A DNA stretch of 20,000 nt from contig CAUYUJ010001381.1 in NCBI GenBank assembly GCA_963575745.1, positions 88,469 through 108,468 of the forward strand, in the 5' to 3' direction. The DNA comes from Prorocentrum cordatum. Its lineage: Eukaryota; Sar; Dinophyceae; Prorocentrales; Prorocentraceae. This document shows, in pieces, positions 1 through 9,805 of this stretch (position 1 is its first letter; each line of letters starts with the position of its first letter). A program made the translations under genes and the position numbers. The notes beneath the pieces were generated by a model. It did not search any database, was not told where the DNA came from, and saw nothing but the letters and a program-made list of their open reading frames with translations.

Positions 1-934
<934 letters not shown>

Positions 935-1014
935 AGTAGGAGTAGTAGAAGAAGAAGAATAAGAATAATATTCGACGTCGTAGAGCACAGGGGTGACAAA
1001 CAGACGCAGGAGTC
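935..1014 (+). repeat. 80-bp block, copy 2 of 2
   Basis: Second copy of the block at 120-199, offset by exactly 815 bp. After its end the sequence changes abruptly from trinucleotide repeats to GC-rich complex DNA, so it marks the right border of the microsatellite domain. Confidence 0.93.
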
Positions 1015-2160
1015 AGGCGGGCAGGAGGAGAAGTGTTTGTTCCCTGGTGCAACATGTCCTGGAGCTTTGAGCCGCTCGCCGGGCAGCATACGCCGTCGTC
1101 TGTGATGCCCGCCGCGGGGAGGGGGGGAGGTGTGCACCAGCACGTCGCTGGTGAACTATCGCCTTGTTATGTTTGTCTCGCAGCACCTCCCCTTCTCTCC
1201 GGAGGGGCGCTGTGGATGCGGGCACGGGGGGGGAGTGCGGATTCGGCCGAGGACGCCCCCGGATGGCCGTCGATCCCACGATCGGCTTCCCGCTACTCCA
1301 GAGTCAGCTGCGCGCTGGAGCTCGGAAGGTAAAAGCATACCGATGCCAATGCCGACGCTCGCCCGACGTCTCCTGGGGTGCGTTTGGATCAGGATCTCGC
1401 GGGCGAATCCAGCCGTGGCGACGAGGGCACCCACAGGAGGCTCAAGAGCTTTTTGAAAGCTTCTGCGCCTCCTGGGGGGGCCTCAGCGCCACGGCCGGAA
1501 TCGCCTCTTGGTCAGGGCGCGCCCTGCGAGAGGTCTGGGGAACAGCGGCATCGGTAGTTTTTCGAGGTCACCGGCGGGGGCGAGAAGATAATCGCGCGTC
1601 GCGCGTTGCGGCTTGGGCCCAGCGCGGTTGCCCTTCTCCAGGGCGGGCAGTGCGAGGGCGCGGGGGCGCTAAGAGAGTCGCGTATCGCGCATCGCGGTGC
1701 GAGATGCGCGAGGTTAGGTGATTCATTTTCCCCGAATCCTGAGCGGGCAGAGATCCCGATCATCTTTGAAGTGCAGTCCCTGCGCTGGACAGGGCAGCTT
1801 GCCACCTCATCTTCTTGTCGGTAGTGGGACCCAGCGTATATACGCGTGTGCTACTCGGAACGTTTGGTTTCGCCTATAGGGTGTTTTCGACGTTCTTTGG
1901 CCTGTTCGTGCACCAGGTGATTTGTTTCAGCGATTCTTGCAAACGCCATTCAGAAATGTCTGATTAACGATGGAGGACGAGGGAATAGTGACCAAGAGCA
2001 AAATGGCAGGCTGAATACTACGAATTGTACTGGAAGTGTAAGAGACTGGGGGCTGGCTGGCATACGCATGTGCAGCGACACATTCATATACACATGAATA
2101 GGCACATGCATATACTCATGCAGATGCAGATGCATCTCTCATATACCAGAAACCGGGCTC
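1015..2160. other. GC-rich stretch without recognised gene
   Basis: No open frame here carries a protein motif I recognise; the longest, about 185 codons on the plus strand at 1164-1721, has an Arg/Gly/Ala-rich composition typical of random GC-rich DNA. A TTTGTCTCGCAG string at about 1171-1182 resembles a 3' splice site but has no supported exon beside it. 2060-2130 is rich in CAT/ATG-like words (CACATG, GCATAT). The stretch may be flanking genomic DNA or an unrecognised repeat. Confidence 0.5.
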
Positions 2161-2381
2161 CGTGGGGGCGTGGGGCCAAAGACCAGCATTCTTGGGGCCC
2201 CCTCCCCTCCCAGAACCTCGCCGAGGCGTCCCTGGAGCCTCCCTGGAGATTTCCCCGAAGCTCCCAGACCCGCCGTAGAAGTCCCAGGACGTCCCACATG
2301 GCTTCCAGACTGCTCCAGGACGGCCGAAGATGGCTTCAAGACGGCCCAAGAGGCCCCAAGAGGCCCCAAGACGGCTCCAAG
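2160..2381. repeat. Degenerate short-period repeat (CCAAGACGGC-like)
   Basis: The plus strand is a run of related 10-20 bp words such as CCCAGGACGTCC, CCAAGACGGC and CCCCAAGAGGC. It is clearest at 2335-2380, where AGAGGCCCCA is duplicated back to back. The minus-strand translation is a Gly/Ser/Leu/Trp-rich low-complexity peptide. I read this as degenerate satellite-like DNA. It abuts the probable outer edge of the copia LTR at 2382. Confidence 0.6.
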
Positions 2382-2702
2382 TGTCAATGATAATGGAGAT
2401 TGACCAGTCTGATTCTCCTCTCCGCACGTAAGCTCCGCGGAGTTGAGCAATATGAAAACGGTCGTCTGCACGACCAATCAAATACAGCACTAGAAATCAG
2501 GGAAACCCCAGTCGGTGACTGGAACACATCCGATAACTTGTTATCGATGATAGCTCAAAAGGGGATCCCCTGAAATCATTGAGAGAAATGGCCACAGCAT
2601 CTATCATACTGTCTCTTCTCTCCAACTGCTTATCTACTGCGTTTCTAGCTGCACAGATTCGGGCAACACACACACACACCCATCTTCACACAGAGTATAA
2701 CA
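2382..2702 (-). repeat. Probable copia 3' LTR (left copy of ~320-bp direct repeat)
   Basis: This block matches 19682-20000 in the same orientation at about 91% by hand count over the first ~280 bp. It starts with TG on the plus strand (2382) and could end with CA at 2701-2702, giving the TG...CA ends expected of an LTR on the minus strand. It lies on the 3' side of the minus-strand copia pol. Inside are clustered short inverted repeats: CTCCGCGGAG at 2433-2442, GGTCGT/ACGACC at 2460-2475, CAGTC/GACTG at 2509-2521 and CGATAAC/GTTATCG at 2531-2546. The outermost ~15 bp beyond CCCATCTTC do not align well, so the exact end is uncertain. Confidence 0.72.
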
Positions 2703-2704
2703 TT

Positions 2705-2722
2705 TCCAGCTTAGAAGCTGGA
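2705..2722. repeat. Hairpin-forming inverted repeat next to LTR
   Basis: TCCAGCTT-AG-AAGCTGGA, a perfect 8-bp stem with a 2-nt spacer, lies just inside the left LTR, where a polypurine tract for the minus-strand element would be expected. A convincing purine run is not present. The hairpin's role is unknown. Confidence 0.6.
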
Positions 2723-2798
2723 GATCAGCACGTTACAAAAATTAGCCTGGCGAAGGACCCAACCATATGCAGTTGTGAGTAATGCTGGTGTGAGTACC

Positions 2799-4250
2799 GT
2801 CTTCGGTGGATCTCCCTATGGGGCCACGAACCGTTTGAGGGGTGTGCCGAAATGGGTGTGGGGGCGGCATGCGAACGTTGCCACTGGGGCCTTCGGTGGA
2901 GCTCCTTATGGGGCCACGAAACGTGTGAGGGGTGCACCGAAGTTGGTGTGGGGGCGGCATGCGAACGCAGCCACTGGGGCCTTCGGTGGAGCTCCCTGTG
3001 GGGCCACGAAACGTGTGAGGGGTGTGCCGAAATTGGTGTGGGGGCGGCATGCGAACGCAGCCACTGGGGCCTTCGGTGGAGCTCCCTATGGTGCCACGAA
3101 ACGTGTGAGGGGTGTGCCGAAATGGGTGTGGGGGCGCATGCGAACCCAGTCACTGGGGCCTTCAGTGGAAATCCCCATGGGGCCACGAAACGTGTGAGGG
3201 ATGTGCCGAAATGGGTGTTGGGGAGGCATACGAACCAGGCCACTGGGGCCTTCGGTGGAGCTCCCTATGGGGCCACGAAACGTGTGAGGGGTGTGCCGAA
3301 ATGGGTGGTGGGGAGGCATGCGGACCCTGCCACTGGGGCCTTCGGTGGAGCTCCCTATGGGGCCACGAAACGTGTGAGGGGTGTGCCGAAATGGGTGGTG
3401 GGGAGGCATGCGGACCCTGCCACTGGGGCCTTCGGTGGAGCTCCCTATGGGGCCACGAAACGTGTGAGGGGTGTGCCGAAATGGGTGGTATGCGGGCCAC
3501 TGGGGCCTTCGGTGCTCCCTATGGGGCCACGAGGCCGAAATGGGTGGTGGGGAGGCATGCGGACCCTGCCACTGGGGCCTTCGGTGGAGCTCCCTATGGG
3601 GCCACGAAACGTGTGAGGGTGTGCCGGAAATGGGTGGTGGGGAGGCATGCTGACCCTGCCACTGGGGCCTTCGGTGGAGCTCCCTATGGGGCCACGAAAC
3701 GTGTGAGGGGTGTGCCGAAATGGGTGGTGGGAGGCATGCGGACCCTGCCACTGGGCCTTCGGTGGAGCTCCCTATGGGGCCACGAAACGTGTGAGGGGTG
3801 TGCCGAAATGGGTGGTGGGGAGGCATGCGGACCCTGCCACTGGGGCCTTCGGTGGAGCTCCCTATGGGGCCACGAAACGTGTGAGGGGTGTGCCGAAATG
3901 GGTGGTGGGGAGGCATGCGGACCCTGCCACTGGGGCCTTCGGTGGAGCTCCCTATGGGGCCACGAAACGTGTGAGGGGTGTGCCGAAATGGGTGGTGGGG
4001 AGGCATGCGGACCCTGCCACTGGGGCCTTCGGTGGAGCTCCCTATGGGGCAACGAAGCGTGTGAGGGGTGTGCCGAAATGGGTGGTGGGGAGGCATGCGG
4101 ACCCTGCCACTGGGGCCTTCGGTGGAGCTCCCTATGGGGCCACGAAGCGTGTGCCGAAATGGGTGGTGGGGAGGCATGCGGGCCCTGCCACTGGGGCCTT
4201 CGGTGGAGCTCCCTATGGGGCCACGAAACGTGTGAGGGGTGTGCCGAAAT
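2799..4250. repeat. 90-bp minisatellite, ~17 units
   Basis: A tandem array whose typical unit is 90 bp, for example the ATGGGTGGTG words at 3301 and 3391. Using CTCCCTATGG as a landmark I count 17 units, starting near 2811 and ending near 4208. Most are 88-90 bp; three intervals are shortened to about 75-80 bp. The first four or five units are diverged (GCGAACGCAG in place of GCGGACCCTG) while units from about 3260 rightward are almost identical, indicating recent homogenisation. The period is a multiple of three, so several frames on both strands stay open and give long repetitive peptides. One- and two-base indels (near 3136, 3617, 3729) shift frames, which argues against coding. Confidence 0.97.
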
Positions 4251-4253
4251 CGG

Positions 4254-4376
<123 letters not shown>

Positions 4377-4743
4377 TGGGAAGAGGGAGGAGGGGGAGGA
4401 GGCGGAGAAGAGGAACGCGGGGCACCGTCTCTTCAACACGAGGACCCGACACCACAGGATGATTGGGAAAAAGACACTGCCGTCTCCGTCATAGTTCAAT
4501 TTGAACGGGCCAAGCGCATCCGTTCACCTAGAAACAAAAAAAAACACCAACTTAGAAACGACACTCGCTAGGTTTCGCCTCGCAGTAAGAGAGAATCCTC
4601 GTGACCAAATCTGCCTTGATTCCTGAAACTGGTAAACGCATTTCGCGAAGCATAGCCTGTACATTTCATACTCGCATACTCTCGAGTCTCCGACGTGCAT
4701 CCGATCGGTCGTCCTCTATCATCGGACGAAGTCTGTCGATCGT
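4377..4743. other. Copia 3' region downstream of pol, no gene seen
   Basis: Purine-rich plus strand at 4377-4420 (GGAGGAGGGGGAGGAGGCGG), an A-tract near 4536-4545 and otherwise unremarkable sequence. It lies between the stop of the minus-strand pol ORF and the microsatellite. I take it as 3' untranslated sequence of the copia element. No open frame here has a recognisable domain. Confidence 0.5.
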
Positions 4744-5390
4744 CTACACTGCAATGTGTGGTGTAAATGGGGATGGAGCAATCGCAGTCGGCGAAGCACT
4801 ATCCGCTTTCGCCTCTAACATTGATGTAGGATCAACTGTCCTCTGCAAATATCGCCACATACAAAGACACAAAACAGTCATCCAAATAATTCTGATCATA
4901 AAACCTGTCATAAACGTCCCAGCTGGTGAAAGCACAAACCTCGACCAATCGTCAAAGGGTTGAGCCATAGACGTCAAAATTTGGCAAACTGCTTGTTCCG
5001 ATGCGGTTGTCACCGCAGTTGCTGCTACAATAGTTGGCACGGACGATCCAGGCGAAAAGGTGTTTGCTGACACTCCTGCAATAAACATGGCACGCGATAA
5101 GCGTGTCACAGATGTGCCAACTGCATTACGCACTTCAGAATGGTACGCAAACTCATGTACATCAATCCTTGCAATTTCGTCGTCAGCGCTGTAGTCATTC
5201 GGTTTGGCGTGGCACGCATTCATCTCGTTGGCGTCCTCTTGTAGTTCAACTCGCTGTGCTCGCTGCGTTTCCTCCCAGGGATATGTCAGTTTCCGTTTCA
5301 TGGGTGAAGGTGCTCGGGGATCCGGTCCGAATGTCCACAGGTTCTCGTAGAAGATTCGGTCTTGGTATGGTGTGTCTATCTTCTTGGTAA
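4744..5390 (-). pseudogene. Copia pol C-terminal extension with membrane-like segment
   Basis: The minus-strand frame carrying the end of RNase H (QLADGLTKK, about 5390-5420) runs on in frame for about 215 residues to a stop at 4744. Ty1/copia polyproteins normally end soon after the ADxLTK motif. The extension has an acidic/polar linker, an Ala/Thr/Val-rich moderately hydrophobic stretch (around 5010-5060) and a strongly hydrophobic segment containing FMTGFMIRIIWMTVLCLCMW (around 4860-4920), which would fit a membrane span. It is the longest uninterrupted part of this otherwise broken element. Whether it is env-like, a membrane anchor for the particle, or random open sequence cannot be told here. 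I do not recognise the domain. Confidence 0.55.
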
Positions 5391-6044
5391 GTCCGTCAGC
5401 AAGTTGCTGTTCTGATCGGACCCACTTGATACCTCCATGCTGGAATTCCTGCCTGATGATGGCTGCCTCCAGAGAAAGTCTACGATTTGATAAGTGAACA
5501 CGTTCCTTCACAACACATCCCACAATGAACGGCGGTATGTAACCAAAACTCCTTTCCTCTCCTCAGCTGCTTGGCGATACTCATGTCCAAGCCTACTAGC
5601 TGAAAAGATATCTGCACACACTGTACGTGTTCAAATGCAAACATCTTCAGCTTAAGAACGGCTGTAAGCCTCTGCTGAAAGAGTACTCCGTACTGCACGT
5701 TCAATGAGTCAGCTCGACCATGCCAAGAGCATACATGGATACAGCTTCGTGTGGTCGTCCATCATATTGCCATCTCCCTCCATGATGTAAACAACCACGT
5801 TGGCTCTTATGATTTGGCATGTTGTCGAAGGGTGCGTCGTGCGAAGCTATGGTAACAGACTTCCCATAATCAAATCATCCACGAACAACCAGCTGAATCT
5901 TCCCCTCACGGCGAATAGACCTCACCAAACTATTCATATGTTTCATGTCCTGTACCGTCGGCTTTGACATCTGGCCAGCAAGCCGCGATGCCTCGAAACT
6001 GTATTCATGAAGCAGTAGTCGTACCAACCACTGAATTTGTCTAT
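5391..6044 (-). pseudogene. Copia RNase H, frameshifted
   Basis: Pieces in different minus-strand frames recall a Ty1/copia RNase H. A stretch around 5800-5860 reads like the first strand (VTIASHDAPFDNMP then SQRGC), the middle at 5480-5704 is another frame, and the final part contains RRLSLEAAIIRQEF, then IKWVRSEQQLADGLTKK, matching the family's terminal W-V-x-x-x-x-Q-L-A-D-x-L-T-K motif. At least two frame changes and one in-frame stop separate the pieces, so no active enzyme can be made. It lies directly 3' of the RT region, as expected. Confidence 0.7.
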
Positions 6045-7500
6045 TCATGCCACGAAGCGCTCCGTTTCAGCCGCGGTAAGTAGCTCCTTGTCCTGCTTAG
6101 CCTTTTCACGGGGCATACGGTAGTCCGTCATCGCATCGAGGTAGTTGCCCATGACGATGTTGATAGCGTAGTCTTTGTTCTGTTGGAAACGTCGTCCAGT
6201 AAACGTAGCTTCTTCTGGTGTGTTCTGTAGATCATGCCAGTCTCCAAACTCCGCCTGGCTCGTCAACTGCTGAATCACGTGATCACAGAACTCCGTGTTG
6301 TTCTCCATGTCGAAAGCCATGAGCATGTCATCGACGTGTAGGCATAATAGTTCAACTAACTCCCCTTGATTCATCAGCTTGAAGGCGGCAGTCTCGAACT
6401 GCAGCTGCTCGAAGCCGATGTCTCGCATAATCTGGGCAATCCTGTTGTGCCAGGCCCTTGCCGCGTCGTTGGTGCCATAGATACTCTTGTTGAGCTTGAG
6501 TAGGCTTCTCTGTTCGATTCCAGGTATGCTCGTGCCCTGCAAGTTCCGGGGCATCTTGAAATACAGCTCTCTCTCAATCTTGACTCCCTGCAGAAAAGCT
6601 CCAGTGGCATCGCCCGTATAACGTGAAAATCGCTTGCACGCGGCAATGCTGCATAACAGATTCTGCATAAAGGGTGAGCATGTTGGTGAATCTCTTCGTA
6701 GTTTCTCATCATATTTATCCTGGAAACCTTTCCCCACAGCGCGACATTTTGGGCTGGAAGTTAGCGTCGTGATCACGAGCTCGGCTCTCGATCTGTAGCG
6801 ACGTATCGATCCTCTTGGCCATTGTCGGTGAAATCACTGTCACGGCATCTCACTTGGTCCAAGTATTCCATTCTTTGATAAGTGCGTTGAGACACTTCTC
6901 GGCACGTTCTCGGGTATATCCGTCACCACGATTGAGTGCCTCCTTAATGTCCAACTCCCCCTTCGATGCTCGGTCGGCTCGTTCAGCCGCGAAAGCTTCG
7001 CACGCGACCGTATTGGTGGCATAGGCGGTGCGCAATCTCTTGTTGTTCTCGGTGACGGTGATGTTGCGACCAATGTGTGTTCGCCTTCCGTGCGCAGTCT
7101 GGGATGCTGGCGTCTTCCTTGTAAGTCTCGATCGTCCAGCGCGCTCTGTCTCACCTTGTTCACGATTCGCTTGTTGGCGAGTTCGTTGTCGTTTTCGTGC
7201 GTCTTGTTCTTCTGGTGCTGCATGAGGCCGAGGTCCACCGTCGCTCGATCCAGACGGCGCGCTGGGTCTTACCGCTGATGTTGGAGGTGGTGCCGGATTG
7301 TCCGGTTTAAACGATTGAGGTGGTCTTTGAGGTGCAGTGCATTCGGTAAATCGGTCTTGTCGAACAAAACCCGGGTTCTGTCTTTGTTCATTGGAAGGAT
7401 CATTGTTAGTCCGATACGTATACTCCACCACAGCATCTTCAATATCCATGTCACGTACCAGAGGAACTTCAAAAGGTACTTCTAGACTGTCACGAGACAT
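6045..7500 (-). pseudogene. Copia reverse transcriptase region
   Basis: This encodes the RNA-dependent DNA polymerase of the copia element. The N-terminal part (6850-7500) begins MSRDSLEV, passes through a Pro/Ser/Arg-rich linker and ends with a KGELDIKEAL...LIKEWNTW stretch typical of the lead-in to Ty1/copia RT. The main domain (6045-6776) shows KCRAVGKGFQD (family KARLVARGF), GDATGAFLQG with ELYFKMP, LLKLNKSIYGTNDAARAWH and the catalytic box HVDD at 6327-6338, where the family has YVDD. TFTGRRF follows. The two parts are in different frames with a break around 6776-6850, so the domain is disrupted. The Y-to-H change in the active-site box also points to loss of function. Confidence 0.87.
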
Positions 7501-8418
7501 CTCCTCACGTAGGGCCTTTGTGTCGTAGTTGAAGATAAGTCGCCGGAGAAGTCTGTCTCAAGGAATAACGTCTTCTTCTGGTAATGGGGCCATCATGCAT
7601 CGTGTAATCCTTGACGCCAGAACTGCGTCATATGGACCGCGGGGCTGTGCTCCAATGATCCTCTCCCATGCGCTTGGTATACTTCATGATCTTTCTGGCC
7701 ACTCAGCTTGTATACGACGTCGGTGTGTCGGTGGTTGATCATCTGCGTCATCAGGTTCTTGATCTGGTGTTCCCTCCATATTCGGAGGGTCTTGCTCGGG
7801 TCGGTCAGCCTCTGCTGGTGGTTGAGACTGAGGTTCCTGTGGAGGCTGTTGTTGTAGTCCTGGCTGCAAGGACTCTCTTAACGGTGCAAACGTCGTGTTC
7901 CGAAGATCAACGAAACCGCGCTGACCATGCGGAAGTCCTTGCCAGTCACGCTGATCTCCATGAATGCGATCCTCAATCTCATTGATCGTCGATCTCCTCA
8001 AGATATTCGGTCCAGCCAGAATCGGGATACCATTGTGAATCAACCGATATCTAAATTGATCCTTGCCAATCACTCGAGCTGGTCCTTGCCACTTCCGATG
8101 TAGGTCGCGTTTGCTTCCACCTGTGCGCCAATAGTGAACCCGTCGTGTCTTTGAGACGCAGCTCGTCGTAGGGCTAAACTGTTGGCTGACTAGTGGAAGG
8201 CAATATCACAGGCATCTTGTAGTCGCAGTCGGTGCCACATGAGCGATCCTTGGGTAGCTTGTCCAGTAACCACGGGATAGGTATCGATATCCCCGAGAGA
8301 TGCCGGTAATGAGGGGTTCTCGCCAAGTGCCTTTTGCGTTGGGCTGAATCTTTTGTTGTTGGCGAGTCGGTTCGTGGTCTGAGCAGTCCGGTATCCGGCA
8401 ACTCGGGCACTCCTCTCG
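7501..8418 (-). pseudogene. Copia integrase C-terminal region
   Basis: Minus-strand fragments downstream of the integrase core. One frame (8190-8564) has KRFSPTQKALGENP and further on RLQDACDIAFH. Another (7684-8073) has the GPARVIGKDQFRYRLIHNG, IPILAGPN and LRRST words I associate with the C-terminal beta-rich region of protist copia integrases. A Gln/Pro-rich linker (PQEPQSQPPAEADRP) follows and runs toward the RT. Frame changes near 8170 and 7680 break continuity. The region likely contributed to DNA binding or target choice in the intact protein; that is inference from the family. Confidence 0.6.
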
Positions 8419-8935
8419 TCATCTCTGACCTCCAGCTCGCACAACAACCTTAGTGGCCATCTCCTTGAAGAAACGGGTCTTTCGCTCAACCTTCCCATGT
8501 TGGTGATGCTCTTCAGGAGCAACTGGAACGCATGGCACTCCAAGATCCTGGCACATAGTCTCAAACTCTAGGCGAAAAGCTGCGTTCAGGCGAAAAGCTG
8601 CGTTCTGGTCAATCTGCATCCTCTCCGGGGTGAGCAGATTGCGTTGCCAGCCCTCCGTGAAAGCGATCTTCGCGCGTGCTGACGTTGGACGTTGCTTCCG
8701 ATCTCCACCGCTGATCATCCATTGAAGTGCTGTAAAGTCGGTAGTAAGGGCAAGCATAACCAAGAAAATCATGCATATTCCCACCCGATTCTGGTACTTA
8801 TGCAATGTTCATGCCCAGACACTGATTGAATCGTACCCACTTCGGTAGGCTTGCAATAGGATGTGCTGGCGGTCGCTGCTGAAAATCACATAGCTCACAC
8901 TTGAAAAGCTTGGCTGCTGGAGATCGCTGCTAGTA
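8419..8935 (-). pseudogene. Copia integrase catalytic core, inactivated
   Basis: The minus strand shows the end of the zinc-binding module (KCELCDFQQ, near 8890) followed by PIASLPKWVRFNQCLGMNI, where the family's first catalytic Asp (GMD) is replaced by Asn (codon at 8807-8809). A stop follows within a few codons. The core continues with MQIDQN, keeping the second Asp, and HHQHGKVERKTRFFKEM, keeping the Glu of the DDE triad. An 18-bp tandem duplication (8570-8605) adds six residues just after the second Asp. The lost Asp, the stop and the duplication make this a pseudogene. Confidence 0.82.
8570..8605. repeat. 18-bp perfect tandem duplication in integrase
   Basis: AGGCGAAAAGCTGCGTTC occurs twice back to back (8570-8587 and 8588-8605). 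On the minus strand it duplicates the residues NAAFRL next to the second catalytic Asp of the integrase. The identity of the two copies suggests a young duplication. Confidence 0.95.
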
Positions 8936-9386
8936 ATCCTTCGCCTGTCCGAATGTTGCGGGCAAGCTCTTCACTTCTGGAGATGCAATTTCTTGATCGC
9001 TGCCGTGAGTGCTGCCAGTGCATATCGGTGTCGGTCTCCGCGCTCGCGCCCGCAAGGGTTCCTGAGCTTGATGTGAAACCGATGGCGGGGTATTTGTCAA
9101 CGGTTTTGGAAACTCCCAGGATAGTCTCGCCTCCTAGTAGCTTCTCGAATTCACATTGTTGCCTGACACCTTCGAGAATCCGCTCAGTCATGTCTGTTGC
9201 CCATATTGATGGTTCGCGTGACCTACCACCGCGTCCTTGACCTTGACCATGTCCGTGATCTCGTGAACGCCGAACTTCAAGTTCATGTGCCAGCGCCGTT
9301 GCTGACGTCGCGAATGTCGTTGGTTTTAAAGTGGATCTCCGCGATCAGCTCGCAAACCAAAGGCGCATTGATCACGTCGAACCATA
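8895..9386 (-). pseudogene. Copia pre-integrase segment, 3' side of nested insertion
   Basis: Minus-strand coding remnants between the nested element and the integrase. Reading leftward from 9386: LWFDVINAPLVCELIAEIHF, a Gly/Gln/Arg-rich stretch (HGHGQGQGRGGRSREPS), MTERILEGVRQQCEFEKLLGG, and finally LARNIR...LLAAISSS, which lines up with the family's lead-in to the HHCC zinc finger but lacks the expected histidines. At least two frame changes (near 9283 and near 8915) are present. The first codons abut the left terminus of the inserted YR element, so this is where the copia pol resumes. Confidence 0.6.
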
Positions 9387-9482
9387 GTTGTTCTTGAATT
9401 TTATTTTGCACTACCCGTCGTAGCCTGTTAGCCGCCCTTTCCCCCCTCCGCCCCTTGCTGCCCCCTCTGGGCTGGAGTCGGC
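9387..9482 (+). repeat. Split direct repeat A1 (left terminus)
   Basis: It starts GTTGTTCTTGAA, contains CACTACCCGTCGTAG and the C-rich CCGCCCTTTCCCCCCTCCGC, and ends GAGTCGGC. It matches 16635-16730 base for base in length (96 bp) with about seven substitutions. Sequence similarity stops at both edges, which defines the left end of the element to within a few bases. Confidence 0.9.
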
Positions 9483-9805
9483 GCGGGCGAGGCCCGCAGG
9501 CGGGCCCCTCTGCGGTCGTGCCTGGGCACGGCCTCCCACCGCGGCGCCACTCCGCGGCCCTGCGCGCTCGCGGGCGCGCTGCTGGCGCTCCTGGGCCTCT
9601 CGGGCGACCTCCAGGGGGGGGCCCTGGCCGTGGGGGGGCAGGTTCAGCCAGGGCCAGGTCCTGGACTGCCTCGGCCTCCGCTTCGAGAGCGAGGGCGAGG
9701 GCGACGCCGAGGAGACTTGAGGCGGAGGGCGCCGCCTCGAGCGAGGAGGTCGAGTTCGTCGACGCGGCGGAGGAGATCAAGATCGTCGGGGGCAGCCCGC
9801 TCGCC

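Noticed and set aside
1164-1721. 185-codon plus-strand open frame in GC-rich DNA
   Set aside because: Arg/Gly/Ala-rich composition, no motif, overlapping open frames of similar length on the other strand and other frames.
2799-4250. CRISPR-like array
   Set aside because: Units are contiguous 90-bp tandem copies with no unique spacers, and the context is eukaryotic.
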